Below, one piece after another: positions 43,522-51,715 of a DNA stretch of 60,718 nucleotides. The stretch spans positions 1-60,718 of the forward strand of contig CAZXWK010000009.1 of assembly GCA_964644675.1 (NCBI GenBank), written 5' to 3'. How positions within the stretch are numbered: position 1 is the first letter of the stretch; every line of letters begins with the position of its first letter. Under the pieces are notes generated by a model. It saw only the letters and a program-made list of their open reading frames with translations. It had not been told where the DNA came from and did not search any database. The translations under genes were made by a program, and so were the position numbers. The stretch comes from CAZXWK01 sp964644675 (lineage in GTDB: Bacteria > Actinomycetota > Coriobacteriia > Anaerosomatales > JAAXUF01).

Positions 43522-44153
43522 AACGCGCGGCGGGCGGGCGAGCGCAGGATGCGCGTCTGCGTGACCACGACGTCGACGAGCTCGTCGTGCTCCTCGGCGG
43601 GGATGACCGCCAGCACCTGCCCGTCGAACGCGAGTCCGATGCGCACGCAGTCGTAGCGCAGCAGCGGCAGGAGGCGGTCGTAGTACCCGCCGCCGTATCC
43701 GAGCCGGCTGCCGCCCAGGTCGAACGCGACGCCCGGCACGATCACCGCGTCGATCGCCGAGAAGGGCGCGCGTGGCGCGTGTTCGCTGGGCTGCGCGAGG
43801 CCGAACGGGCCGGCGATCAGGTCGAGCTCGTGGTCGACGTAGTGCACGCCCAGGACGCCTGGTGACTCGATGCGGGGGTAGGCGATCTTCGCGCCGCGGC
43901 GACGCAGGCGCGAGATCGCGGGAAGCGGGTCGATCTCGGCGGGGAGTGCGGCGTAGGCGAGCACGACGCCGATGTCGGCGAGCTCGGGCAGCTCGAGCAG
44001 GCAGTCGGCCGCGGCCGCGGACGCCTCCTTGCACGCGGCGCGGTCGAGCTCGTCGCGTGCCTGTCGCGCGCGAGCGCGGGCGGCACGTTTCGCCGCCGAG
44101 ATCGCGTCCTCGGCAAGCCCGTCCGACGTGCGATGAGAGTCCTGCGACGCCAT
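43518..44153 (-). CDS. 5-formyltetrahydrofolate cyclo-ligase
   Basis: 211-residue enzyme that converts 5-formyl-THF to 5,10-methenyl-THF with ATP. AKRAARARARQARDEL is the N-terminal basic helix, GVVLAYAALPAEIDPLPA the ATP/folate region, VIVPGVAFDLGGSRLGYGGGYYDRLL (in part PGVAFDLGG and GYGGGYYDR) the signature. It is last of the M-box operon: its ATG touches the Nramp stop with no gap. Since the enzyme needs Mg-ATP, the link to magnesium may be simple convenience. The stop overlaps the deacetylase stop. Confidence 0.92.
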   Translation of the reverse strand: MASQDSHRTSDGLAEDAISAAKRAARARARQARDELDRAACKEASAAAADCLLELPELADIGVVLAYAALPAEIDPLPAISRLRRRGAKIAYPRIESPGVLGVHYVDHELDLIAGPFGLAQPSEHAPRAPFSAIDAVIVPGVAFDLGGSRLGYGGGYYDRLLPLLRYDCVRIGLAFDGQVLAVIPAEEHDELVDVVVTQTRILRSPARRAF

Positions 44154-45416
44154 CTATCCCATCCCCAGAGCCTGCATCCCCAAGAGCGCGACGGTCAGGC
44201 CGATCACGACGACCGCCGTGCCCCAGCCCAAGACATTGTAGACCCGACCGTTGGTGTAGCGCCCCATGATCCGCTTGTCGTTGACGATGATCATCATGAA
44301 GATCAGCAGGAACGGCAGGAGCACGCCGTTGACGGCCTGCGAGAGCACCATGACGGTGATGAGCGGAACCTTGGGGAGCAGCACGAAGACGGCGCCGAAG
44401 ACGATGACGAACGTGTAGATGCCGTTGAAGACGGGAGCCTCGGCCCACGTGTGGTCGATGCCGCGCTCGAAGCCGAACGCCTCGGTGATCGCGTAGGCGG
44501 CGGTGAGTGGCAGGACGCATGCCGCGAGCAACGAGGCGCCGAACAACCCGATCGCGAACAGCGCGCTCGCGTACTCGCCCGCGACCGGCGCCAGTGCCTG
44601 AGCGGCCTGCTCGGCGCTCGTCGCGTGGATGCCGAGCGGGTAGAGCACGGTGCCGGTGGTCACGATGATGAACCAGGCGATGATGTTGGCCGAGATGGCG
44701 CCGCCGACCACGTCCACGCGCTGGTAGAGGAGCTCTTTGGCGGTGACGCCCTTGTCCACGATGTTGCTCTGCACGAAGAACTGCATCCACGGCGCGATGG
44801 TGGTTCCGATCGTCGCGATGACGAGCAGCGTGAACGCGGGCGTCGGGATGAACGTGGGAACGAACGTCGCTTTGACGACCTCGCTCCAGTCGGGCTTGGC
44901 CATGAACGCTGCGATGACGTAGGCGAGGAAGACGCTCGACAGGGCGAGGAGGAGCTTCTCGACGCGGCGGTAGCTCCCGCGGACGACGAGCAGCCACACC
45001 GTGAGCGCGGCGACGGGTACCGAGATGTACTTAGAGACGCCGAAGAGCTGGAGCGACGCCGCGATGCCGGCGAACTCGGCGACCGAAGTCGCGGCGTTCG
45101 AGGTGAGCAGGCACACCATCGCGAACAGCGTGGGCCTCACGCCGAAGCGCTCGCGGATGAGCGCCGCGAAGCCCTTGCCGGTCACCGCGCCCATGCGCGC
45201 GGCCATCTCCTGCACGACGATGAGCGAGAACGTCATCACGAAGATCATCCACAGGGTCGCGTAGCCGTACGTCGCGCCCGCCTGCGAATAGGTGGCGACG
45301 CCGCCGGCGTCGTTGCCCGCCGAGGCTGCGATGATCCCGGGCCCCAGCGCGGCGAGCAGCGGCAGCAGCCGCATGCGGCTGCGCTTGGGCGTGCTCTCTG
45401 TCGTCGTCGGGGTCAC
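44154..45416 (-). CDS. Nramp-related divalent metal transporter, NRMT-like (probable Mg2+)
   Basis: 420-residue membrane protein with 11 segments. The first reads GPGIIAASAGNDAGGVATY, where classical Nramp has DPGN; Asp36 is kept but Asn is Gly. In the sixth segment TIGTTIAPWMQFF replaces the MPH motif, so the metal-binding Met is Ala and the His is Trp. Loss of that Met marks Nramp-related magnesium transporters. GTG at 45416 lies 12 bases after the MgtE-like gene, behind an M-box, so the gene answers to Mg2+. This agrees with Mg2+ (or Mn2+) uptake rather than iron. Confidence 0.85.
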   Translation of the reverse strand: MTPTTTESTPKRSRMRLLPLLAALGPGIIAASAGNDAGGVATYSQAGATYGYATLWMIFVMTFSLIVVQEMAARMGAVTGKGFAALIRERFGVRPTLFAMVCLLTSNAATSVAEFAGIAASLQLFGVSKYISVPVAALTVWLLVVRGSYRRVEKLLLALSSVFLAYVIAAFMAKPDWSEVVKATFVPTFIPTPAFTLLVIATIGTTIAPWMQFFVQSNIVDKGVTAKELLYQRVDVVGGAISANIIAWFIIVTTGTVLYPLGIHATSAEQAAQALAPVAGEYASALFAIGLFGASLLAACVLPLTAAYAITEAFGFERGIDHTWAEAPVFNGIYTFVIVFGAVFVLLPKVPLITVMVLSQAVNGVLLPFLLIFMMIIVNDKRIMGRYTNGRVYNVLGWGTAVVVIGLTVALLGMQALGMG

Positions 45417-45428
45417 CGGCGCGTCGTC

Positions 45429-47258
45429 CTAGTACCTGACCGCGATCGTGCCGATGCCGACCGCCACCGCGAAGTACGCGCCCGTCGCGAGCAGCATGGT
45501 CGACACGCCGAGCGCCGTGCTCGAGATGCGCTTCTCGGCATCCATGCGCCGGCGCGCGTAGCCGGTGACGGCGACCCCGCCGAGCAGGATGAGGAAGACC
45601 GCGATACCCGCCGAGAGGGCCAATCCGATGCCGAGCGCGGGGCGCACGCGGAGCAGCTCGGCGACGGTGAACACGAAGAGCCCGGTCAGCAGCCCGAAGC
45701 CCAGGCCGAACAGCCCGTTGCGCGCGAGGCTCGCCACGAGCGTGGGCCGCTCGTCCTCCTCGGTCTCCTCGATCATCTCGGCGACGGCGCGCTGCGAGAC
45801 GTCCTCGGCGGTGCGAAGCACGATGGGCAGGACCGCGAGCGCCGGCAGGAGCAGAACCGATGCGGAACCGAGTGCGTTCATGATCCGCGGGTAGAAGGCG
45901 ACGACCGCGACCGAGACGGCGGCCCAGACGATGATCCACGCGTTGCGGCGCAACAGCCACCACAGCATGCTCGCCGACGGGCCGTGGTGCTCGGAGGAGC
46001 CGGTCGCGAGCGCGAGGTCCTCGTCGGCCTCCTCCTCGAGGACGTCGAGGGCGTCGTCGACGGTGACGATGCCCATGAGCTTGCCGTTCTCGTCGGTCAC
46101 GGGGAGCGCGAGCAGGTCGTACTTGCTCATCTGCTCCGCGACGTCCTCCTGGTCGTCGTCGACGTGGGCGACGAACAGGTCGCGCTTCGCGATCTCGGCG
46201 ACGGTGGTGGACGGCGAGGCGAGCAGCAGGTCGCGCAGCGAGATGACGCCGGCCAGGTGCGAGTCGCCTTCGACGACGTACACGTAGTAGATGGTCTCGT
46301 GCTCGGCGGATTCCGAGCGCAGCTGGTCGATGACCTGCTGCACCGTCATGTCCTCGGTGACCGTGGTGACCTCGGGCGTCATGATGCCGCCCGCCGTCTT
46401 CTCCTTGTAGCCGAGCAGCGAGCGGATGGCGCCGGACTCCTTGACGCCCATGAGGCGCAGCAGCGCCTCGGCCTTGTCGTAGGGGAGGTCGGCGATGATG
46501 TCGGCCGCGTCGTCAGGGTCCATCTCGGCGAGCAGGTCGGACGCGCGGCGCTCGGACAGGTCGTCGATGACGTCGGCCTGCAGCTCGTCCTCGAGTTCGG
46601 AGATCGTCTCGGCGGCGGACTCGTTGTCGAGGTGCGCGAAGACCGCGGCGCGCTGCGACGGAGAGAGCTGCTCGAGGACGTCAGCGACGTCGGCGGGATG
46701 CAGCTCGTGGAGGCGCTTGTGGGTGACCGACAGCTTGACCTGCGACAGGTCGCGGTCGAGCAGGTCCATGTAGTTCCACGCGATGAGGTTCTCGGGCAGC
46801 TCGGTGCCGACGAGCTTCGCGGCACCGGCGACGGCGCGCTCGAGCGCGGGGGAGATGCCGCGCAGGATGCCGCGCGCTCCGACCTCGGCACCGAGCAGGC
46901 GCAGCTGGTTGCGGGACTCGGAGAGCTTGAGGTCGTTCACGCGGACGACCTTCATGCCCTGGGTGTCGACGATCTGCTTGTTGAGCAGGTCGCGATGGAG
47001 CAGCACCTCGTCGGGCTGGAGGTAGCTGAATCGGATGTCCTTGGCCGCGACGTTGAGCGTGATCCGGTCGCCGTCGATGTGGTCCACGTACTTACGCCAC
47101 GACAGCATGAACGGCGTCTTGTCGGGACCCTTGAACGCGAGCGACGTCACGCGCGGGAAGACCTCGCCGGTCGCGATCGCGATGTCGTTGATGGTGCCGA
47201 TCTCGTCGCCTGCGGCGTCGACGACCGGCTTTCCCAGCATCTGGGACAGGTACAGCAT
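45429..47258 (-). CDS. MgtE-like protein with PRC barrel, MgtE_N, CBS pair and membrane domain
   Basis: 609-residue protein. Residues 1-75 are a PRC barrel (MLYLSQMLGKPVVDAAGDE), and a second PRC-like part runs to about 160. Residues 180-285 are the MgtE_N superhelix (LHELHPADVADVLEQLSPSQ; MDPDDAADIIADLPYDKAE). Two CBS domains follow at 290-410 (GGIMTPEVTTV; ALPVTDENGKLMGIVTVDDA). Four to five membrane segments lie at 440-609, but the MgtE pore motif rich in GGNxGxQ is not visible. It may thus be a Mg2+ sensor subunit for the Nramp relative rather than a channel itself. ATG at 47258 fits the ribosome site; 47264 is possible. An M-box precedes it. Confidence 0.85.
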   Translation of the reverse strand: MLYLSQMLGKPVVDAAGDEIGTINDIAIATGEVFPRVTSLAFKGPDKTPFMLSWRKYVDHIDGDRITLNVAAKDIRFSYLQPDEVLLHRDLLNKQIVDTQGMKVVRVNDLKLSESRNQLRLLGAEVGARGILRGISPALERAVAGAAKLVGTELPENLIAWNYMDLLDRDLSQVKLSVTHKRLHELHPADVADVLEQLSPSQRAAVFAHLDNESAAETISELEDELQADVIDDLSERRASDLLAEMDPDDAADIIADLPYDKAEALLRLMGVKESGAIRSLLGYKEKTAGGIMTPEVTTVTEDMTVQQVIDQLRSESAEHETIYYVYVVEGDSHLAGVISLRDLLLASPSTTVAEIAKRDLFVAHVDDDQEDVAEQMSKYDLLALPVTDENGKLMGIVTVDDALDVLEEEADEDLALATGSSEHHGPSASMLWWLLRRNAWIIVWAAVSVAVVAFYPRIMNALGSASVLLLPALAVLPIVLRTAEDVSQRAVAEMIEETEEDERPTLVASLARNGLFGLGFGLLTGLFVFTVAELLRVRPALGIGLALSAGIAVFLILLGGVAVTGYARRRMDAEKRISSTALGVSTMLLATGAYFAVAVGIGTIAVRY

Positions 47259-47440
47259 GCGCATCTCCCTCCCTCACGGGTGCGGGCACGGCTGCGTGAG
47301 GCCGTGCCGGTCACGCCCGGCGGGCTGTCTGGCGAAGGTCCCTCGGAGGGCCGCCGACAGGATCGGGAGGCGCTTCGAGGGTCTACGGACTGTGAGGTTT
47401 CACGAAGACCCTTGTCTTCCGGCAACAGGACCGACACAAC

Positions 47441-47474
47441 GAAAAAGCCCCTGCGTCCGAGGCGGACGAGGGGC
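47441..47474 (-). terminator. intrinsic terminator in the leader of the magnesium operon
   Basis: Read on the minus strand, a GCCCCT-type outer stem and a CGTCCG/CGGACG inner stem close on a CCT loop and are followed by five T. It lies 183 bases before the MgtE-like start and over 700 bases beyond the nearest minus-strand gene end, so it is an attenuator for this operon, not the end of another gene. Confidence 0.85.
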
Positions 47475-47520
47475 GGCGGTGTGGTGCCTTCGCACAGAGG
47501 GACGGCGGCGCAGTGCGGCC

Positions 47521-47575
47521 GTCGGACGGTGCTCACCGCTCACGTCCCTCGTCATTGGTTTGAGCACTGTCCGAC
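47521..47575 (-). promoter_or_regulatory. long hairpin in the magnesium operon leader
   Basis: GTCGGAC plus GTGCTC at one side pair with GAGCAC plus GTCCGAC at the other, a 13-bp stem with one mismatch, enclosing about 27 bases. It lies between the M-box and the terminator and may be part of the switch. Confidence 0.6.
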
Positions 47576-47627
47576 GTAGGGCGCGCGGCGCGTGGTGTCG
47601 CCGACGCGGCGGGGTCGAGCCCCGCCT

Positions 47628-47765
47628 GCGGAAATCGTAGGGTTCCGCGAGCCCAGCCACCTTAGCCTTCGCCTTAAGCCGGCGAGGGCTGTTCTACCCA
47701 TTGGCGTCTCTCGACATTTCCGGGCAGTGGCCTGTGTTCGAACAGGAGCCGCACCATAACGGACG
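47628..47765 (-). promoter_or_regulatory. M-box (ykoK) magnesium riboswitch aptamer
   Basis: On the minus strand the leader holds the conserved M-box blocks in order: a GTTATGGTGCGGCTCCTG segment (consensus GTTAGGTGAGGCTCCT), ACTGCC, then ATGTCGAGAGACGCCAATGG followed by GTAGAACAG, which nearly equals the Bacillus sequence ATGTCGAAAGACGCCAATGG, and a closing CTACGATT near the 3' end. M-boxes bind Mg2+ and switch off Mg transporter genes. Downstream lies a terminator. Confidence 0.92.
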
Positions 47766-47819
47766 GAGCTGACTTCTGCGAGTGTCAACGCACGGCAGCG
47801 CAGGCCGCCGAGCATTCGC

Positions 47820-47848
47820 ATTGTATTCCCGCCGCTCAGGGGTGGCAA
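47820..47848 (-). promoter_or_regulatory. promoter of the M-box operon, TTGCCA-17-TACAAT
   Basis: On the minus strand, -35 TTGCCA (47843-47848) and -10 TACAAT (47820-47825) are 17 bases apart. Transcription would begin near 47812, just before the M-box, giving a leader of about 550 bases. Confidence 0.7.
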
Positions 47849-47956
47849 GCCAACACGGTTCAGGCAGCTTCAGACCCGCGCGGCGAGGCAGGAGCGGTAC
47901 ACTACACCGCGAACTAGTGCGCACCGGGGATATCGGGGACCGAGGAGGACACCGGC

Positions 47957-48136
47957 ATGGGGCAGACGATCGAAGTCGAGTTCGACGACGCGCGCTACGC
48001 CGCGCTTGAGAAGGAAGCCGCCCGCCTGGGCCTGAGCGTCACGCAGGTGGTCGCCCGGGCGACCACCGTCTGGCTCCAGGAGTCGGACGACAACGTCGCC
48101 GTGGTCGGCTGCGCGGCGTCCGGCGACTGCGACTAG
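47957..48136 (+). CDS. small ribbon-helix-helix-like protein
   Basis: 59-residue protein. A start strand (QTIEVEFDDARYAALEKEA) and the helix LGLSVTQVVARATTVWLQE give the beta-alpha-alpha pattern of MetJ/Arc-type ribbon-helix-helix proteins. The C-terminal GCAASGDCD has two cysteines five residues apart and could bind a metal or form a disulfide. The start is well set: GAGGAGG lies 8 bases upstream of the ATG. TACACT at about 47897 may be its -10. No toxin gene is adjacent, so an antitoxin role is not supported. It diverges from the magnesium operon. Confidence 0.65.
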   Translation: MGQTIEVEFDDARYAALEKEAARLGLSVTQVVARATTVWLQESDDNVAVVGCAASGDCD

Positions 48137-48144
48137 GTTCGACT

Positions 48145-48164
48145 CGGGAGCCGCACGCCTCCCG
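48145..48164. terminator. small hairpin between convergent genes
   Basis: CGGGAG (48145-48150) pairs with CTCCCG (48159-48164) in the 71-base gap between the small RHH-like gene and the HAD gene. A short TT follows on the plus strand, so it is a weak terminator candidate. Confidence 0.4.
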
Positions 48165-48207
48165 TTCCGCGCCGCGCCGCACCTCCGCGCGCTCGGACGG
48201 CGCGGCC

Positions 48208-49092
48208 CTACGCCTCGCGAGCCGCGACCCACAGCCCCGCGAGCTCGGCCCAGCCGTCTCCGCGCATCCCTCTCGTGGCGTAGACGTTGTCGCGCGCCCG
48301 CGCAGCTTCGACGACCGCCCCGTCCTCGAGCCCGTTGGCTACGACGATGCCCAGCCCGGTGACGTCGGCCATGTCCACGTCACCCGCGGAGTCACCAACC
48401 GCTACGGCCTGCTCTCGACGCAGGCCGCGTCGCTCGCGGTCGAGCTCGACGGCGCGCTGCTTCCGCGCCCCGGCCGGCATCAGGTGGTAGGCGTGGATCT
48501 CCGGGAGCTCGTCGAGTCCCGTGACGAGCGGGTGGACGATCCCGTTGTCGACGATGTCGATGGGCAGGTCGAGCGTATCGAGCAGCGCCTGCGCCTCCTC
48601 CAGGTCGACGTAGCCGCGCAGCATCACCGTCGCCTCGCGGTTGAGGTGGTAGGGCGCGTGCGGCTCGAGCCTGCCGGGGTACTCGCGCTCGAGCAGTCGC
48701 AGTGCGCCCTCGCGCTCGATGAGCTCGAAGGGCGTCTCGCCGGGGCCGACGGTGTCGTCGGGCCAGTCGCCGGTGAAGTAGATCGGGTCGGCGCCGCGGT
48801 CGGGGACGATCACGCAGCCCAGCTCGGCGATGAAACCGCGCCATCCCAGAAGCCGGGCGAGTTCGGCACACTGGATGCGGTTGCGCCCGGTCGTGATGAC
48901 CGCGGTGAGTCCCGCGTCGTTGACGTCGAGCACCGCTTGCGCGGTCGCGAGGGACGGCTGCCCGTCGCCGCCGACCAGCAGCGAGCCGCCCCAGCCCAGC
49001 AGCGTGCCGTCGAGATCGGTGTAGAGAACCTCGGCGAGGCTCAGTGCGGCGAGCGCGTCGGGGTTCTCGGCGAGGAGGGGTATGCGTTCCAT
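48208..49092 (-). CDS. HAD-superfamily phosphatase (Cof/sucrose-phosphatase type)
   Basis: 294-residue cytoplasmic phosphatase. EVLYTDLDGTLLG is motif I with nucleophile Asp26 and acid Asp28. AVITTGRNRIQ is motif II (Thr). The cap is of the C2 type with ELGCVIVPDRG. RGLRREQAVAVGDSAGDVDM gives the motif III Arg/Lys region and motif IV GDSAGDVDM. Such enzymes remove phosphate from sugar phosphates; mannosyl-3-phosphoglycerate phosphatase is one relative. The substrate is unknown. It is a single minus-strand gene between two plus-strand genes. Confidence 0.85.
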   Translation of the reverse strand: MERIPLLAENPDALAALSLAEVLYTDLDGTLLGWGGSLLVGGDGQPSLATAQAVLDVNDAGLTAVITTGRNRIQCAELARLLGWRGFIAELGCVIVPDRGADPIYFTGDWPDDTVGPGETPFELIEREGALRLLEREYPGRLEPHAPYHLNREATVMLRGYVDLEEAQALLDTLDLPIDIVDNGIVHPLVTGLDELPEIHAYHLMPAGARKQRAVELDRERRGLRREQAVAVGDSAGDVDMADVTGLGIVVANGLEDGAVVEAARARDNVYATRGMRGDGWAELAGLWVAAREA

Positions 49093-49226
49093 GCCGAGAT
49101 GATAGCCCGAACGCGCGTACGCGAACCGAGTCGATACGGCGCGCGGTCGCCCACGTCGGAGCCGGGCGGTATAAACTTGCTTACGTGTCCCCGTCGGGGG
49201 ACGGTCGACGAAGGAGCTCCCTGGTG

Positions 49227-49829
49227 ATGAACGACGCGTTCGAACTGCCGTTCCCGCAGTACCGCTGCCCCAGCTGCGGCAAGGACCTGCCGCTCGGCGA
49301 GGCGCGCATGACCGTCACGTGCGCGGCGCACACCGTGTCCGAGCGGGTCGAGTTCTCGGTCCGCAAGGCGACCGACGCCGACGTTCCCGGCATCGAGCTC
49401 ATCTGCGAGCGCGCCTTGGGCGAGACCGACGTCGACGTGTTCGGGCGCACCTTCGACGTGCTCTCGGGCGTCAACGTGGTCGCGGTCAAGGACGACGAGC
49501 TCGTCGGCCTGCTGTCGCTCGCGATCGACCGGGGCGAGGCGAGCATCGTGCTGCTGAGCGTCTACCCCGACTACCAGGGCAAGGGCGTCGGTTCCGCGCT
49601 GCTGACCGCGGCCGAGGAGTTCGCCGTCTCGCGCGGTCTGAACTTCCTGCGCGCCGCGGTCACCAACGACGACATCCCCCAGCTCTACTTCTACCAGCGC
49701 CACGGCTTCTCGCTCTACGACTGCGGCGTGGGCGAGATCGCCGACAAGTTCGGTGCCGCCACCCCTGGCTTCTCGGGCATCCCGGTCCGAGACGAACTCC
49801 GACTCCGCAAGGCGGCGTGCGCCCGGTAG
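49227..49829 (+). CDS. GNAT acetyltransferase with N-terminal zinc-ribbon-like motif
   Basis: 200-residue protein. The first 35 residues hold RCPSCGKDLPLGEARMTVTC followed by AAH, a CxxC...CxxH set fit for zinc. The GNAT core follows (SIVLLSVYPDYQGKGVGSAL with the CoA loop QGKGVG; LYFYQRHGFSLYDCG). Substrate unknown. AAGGAG lies 10 bases before the ATG at 49227 and 7 before a GTG at 49224, so either start is possible. The SBP gene of the ABC importer follows after 40 bases. Confidence 0.8.
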   Translation: MNDAFELPFPQYRCPSCGKDLPLGEARMTVTCAAHTVSERVEFSVRKATDADVPGIELICERALGETDVDVFGRTFDVLSGVNVVAVKDDELVGLLSLAIDRGEASIVLLSVYPDYQGKGVGSALLTAAEEFAVSRGLNFLRAAVTNDDIPQLYFYQRHGFSLYDCGVGEIADKFGAATPGFSGIPVRDELRLRKAACAR

Positions 49830-49869
49830 CGCGCCGCTCAGACACCACCGTATGAAAGGGGCACCCCGC

Positions 49870-50871
49870 ATGACCCGCACCTCACGTCTCTTCGTCGCGC
49901 TCGCGGCCGTCGCGCTCGCCGGCGCGCTGCTCTTCAGCTTCGGCTGCCAGTCCACCACCGCCGAGAAGCCCGCCGAGCCCACCGTCAAGCCGGCCGCCGT
50001 CAAGATCGGCACGCTGCCCACCGAGGACTCGCTCCCGCTGTGGGTCGCCGAGAAGCAGGGATACTTCGCCACCCAGGGCATCACCGACTTCGAGATCGTG
50101 ATGTTCCAGTCCGCCCAGGAGCGCGACGCGGCCTTCGCGTCGGGCGCGATCGATGCGTACATGGGCGACATCATCGCCGCCGCCAACCTCGAGGCGGGCG
50201 GTCAGCCCAATACGATCGCCACGATCATGCTGGGCGCCGACCAGAGCCAGGGACGCTTCGGCGTCGCGGTCGGCCCCAAGAGCACGGTGACCACGCTCAC
50301 GGCGCTCGCGAACGTGCCGGTGGGCACGTCCTCGGCGACGATCCAGGAGTACGTGCTCGATGGGCTGATGTCCGAGTCGGGCGTCCCCTCCTCCTCGGTC
50401 AAGGTCGAGGAGGTCAAGAAGGTCCCGGTCCGCTTCGAGCTGCTGATGTCGGACAAGCTCCAGGCCGCCGCGCTCCCCGAGCCGTTCCTCACCCTCGCCG
50501 AGCAGGGCGGTGCGAAGATCGTGGCCTCCGACACCTCGGCGACCGCGAACCTCTCGCAGACGGTGCTGGTCTTCTCGGACAAGTACCTCGAGACGGAGGC
50601 TGGTCTCGCGGCTGCGAAGGCGGTGCTCGCGGCGTGGGACCTCGCCGTCAACGACATCAACAAGTCGCCGGAGTCGTACCGCCCGCTGCTGGTCGAGAAG
50701 GCGCGGCTCCCGGAGGCGCTCGCCAGCACCTACGTCGTCAACACGTACCCGACCGCCCAGCTGCCGACCAAGGAGCAGGTCGATGCGGTCCTGACGTGGA
50801 TGAAGGACAAGGGCTATCTCAAGGGCGACGTGACCTACGACTCGCTCGTCTCCGCGTCGCTCGGCAAGTAG
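49870..50871 (+). CDS. ABC transporter substrate-binding lipoprotein (NitT/TauT type)
   Basis: 333-residue binding protein. A signal peptide ends FSFGC, with lipidated Cys near residue 27. The mature protein starts AVKIGTLPTEDSLPLWVAEKQGYF, an NMT1/SsuA-like opening (key residues KIGTLPTEDSLPLWVAE). QERDAAFASGAIDAYMGDI is the hinge region. The family binds sulfonates, nitrate, taurine, or thiamine precursors; the ligand cannot be read. AAAGGGG lies 8 bases before the ATG. First gene of a three-gene importer. Confidence 0.87.
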   Translation: MTRTSRLFVALAAVALAGALLFSFGCQSTTAEKPAEPTVKPAAVKIGTLPTEDSLPLWVAEKQGYFATQGITDFEIVMFQSAQERDAAFASGAIDAYMGDIIAAANLEAGGQPNTIATIMLGADQSQGRFGVAVGPKSTVTTLTALANVPVGTSSATIQEYVLDGLMSESGVPSSSVKVEEVKKVPVRFELLMSDKLQAAALPEPFLTLAEQGGAKIVASDTSATANLSQTVLVFSDKYLETEAGLAAAKAVLAAWDLAVNDINKSPESYRPLLVEKARLPEALASTYVVNTYPTAQLPTKEQVDAVLTWMKDKGYLKGDVTYDSLVSASLGK

Positions 50872-50887
50872 CCGAGCAGAACACGCG

Positions 50888-51715
50888 ATGCCGACCACAC
50901 CCGCGCTCGCCTATCGGCGCGTCGAGATGGTCTACGAGGGCTCGGACCGCGCGGTCCGGGCCCTCGACGCGCTCGACCTGGTCGTGGAGCCCGGCGAGCC
51001 GGTCGCCGTGATCGGTCCGAGCGGCTGCGGCAAGTCGACGCTGCTCCTACTTGCGGCCGGGCTCCTCTCGGCGACGGCGGGCGAGGTGCGCGTGAGCGAC
51101 GAGCTCGTGACCGGTCCGCGCCGCGAGACCGCGCTCATCCTCCAGGACTTCGGACTGCTGCCCTGGAAGACGGTCGAGGCCAACGCGGCGCTCGGGCTCA
51201 CGATCCGCCGCACCGGACGCGACGCGACCCGACGTCGCGCGGCCGAGGCGCTCGAGCGGGTCGGGCTCGCGGACTTCGCGCACGCATACCCGAGCGAGCT
51301 CTCGGGCGGCATGAGGCAGCGTCTCGCCCTCGCCCGCGCGGTGGCGCTCGACGCCGATCTGCTGCTCATGGACGAGCCGCTCTCGGCGCTCGACGCGCTC
51401 ATGCGCGAGGAGCTGCAGGATGTGCTGCTCGACCTGTGGCGCCGGCGCGGCCACACGCAGGTCCTCGTGACGCACTCGATCGAGGAGGCGGTCTTCCTGG
51501 GCCGGCGCGTCGTGGTGATGTCGCCGCGCCCCGGACGCGTCGCAGCGATCGTGGACAACCCAGGCATGGGCTCCGACGGCTACCGTGTCACCGAGCCCTA
51601 CTTCGAGACCGTCACCGCGCTGCGCCGCATCCTCGCCGAGGAGGGCGCGGTGGCCGGGGCGGACGTGCGGGGGCCGGCTCCCGACGCCCCGCTCGCGGTC
51701 GGTGACGCGCTGTGA
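50888..51715 (+). CDS. ABC transporter ATP-binding protein (NitT/TauT type)
   Basis: 275-residue ATPase. Walker A GPSGCGKST (about residue 41), Q-loop LILQDFGLLPWKTV, signature LSGGMRQRLALARA, Walker B LLLMDEPLSALD and switch VTHSIEEAVFLG match SsuB/TauB-type importers. The last 45 residues go past the usual end. It starts 16 bases after the SBP stop and overlaps the permease by GTGA. Confidence 0.92.
   Translation: MPTTPALAYRRVEMVYEGSDRAVRALDALDLVVEPGEPVAVIGPSGCGKSTLLLLAAGLLSATAGEVRVSDELVTGPRRETALILQDFGLLPWKTVEANAALGLTIRRTGRDATRRRAAEALERVGLADFAHAYPSELSGGMRQRLALARAVALDADLLLMDEPLSALDALMREELQDVLLDLWRRRGHTQVLVTHSIEEAVFLGRRVVVMSPRPGRVAAIVDNPGMGSDGYRVTEPYFETVTALRRILAEEGAVAGADVRGPAPDAPLAVGDAL

Noticed and set aside
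44133..47579. An open frame of 1148 codons on the plus strand
   Set aside because: It lies antisense to the Nramp and MgtE-like genes, is full of Arg/Asp/Glu/His typical of the reverse frame of GC-rich DNA, and has no ribosome site or family motif.
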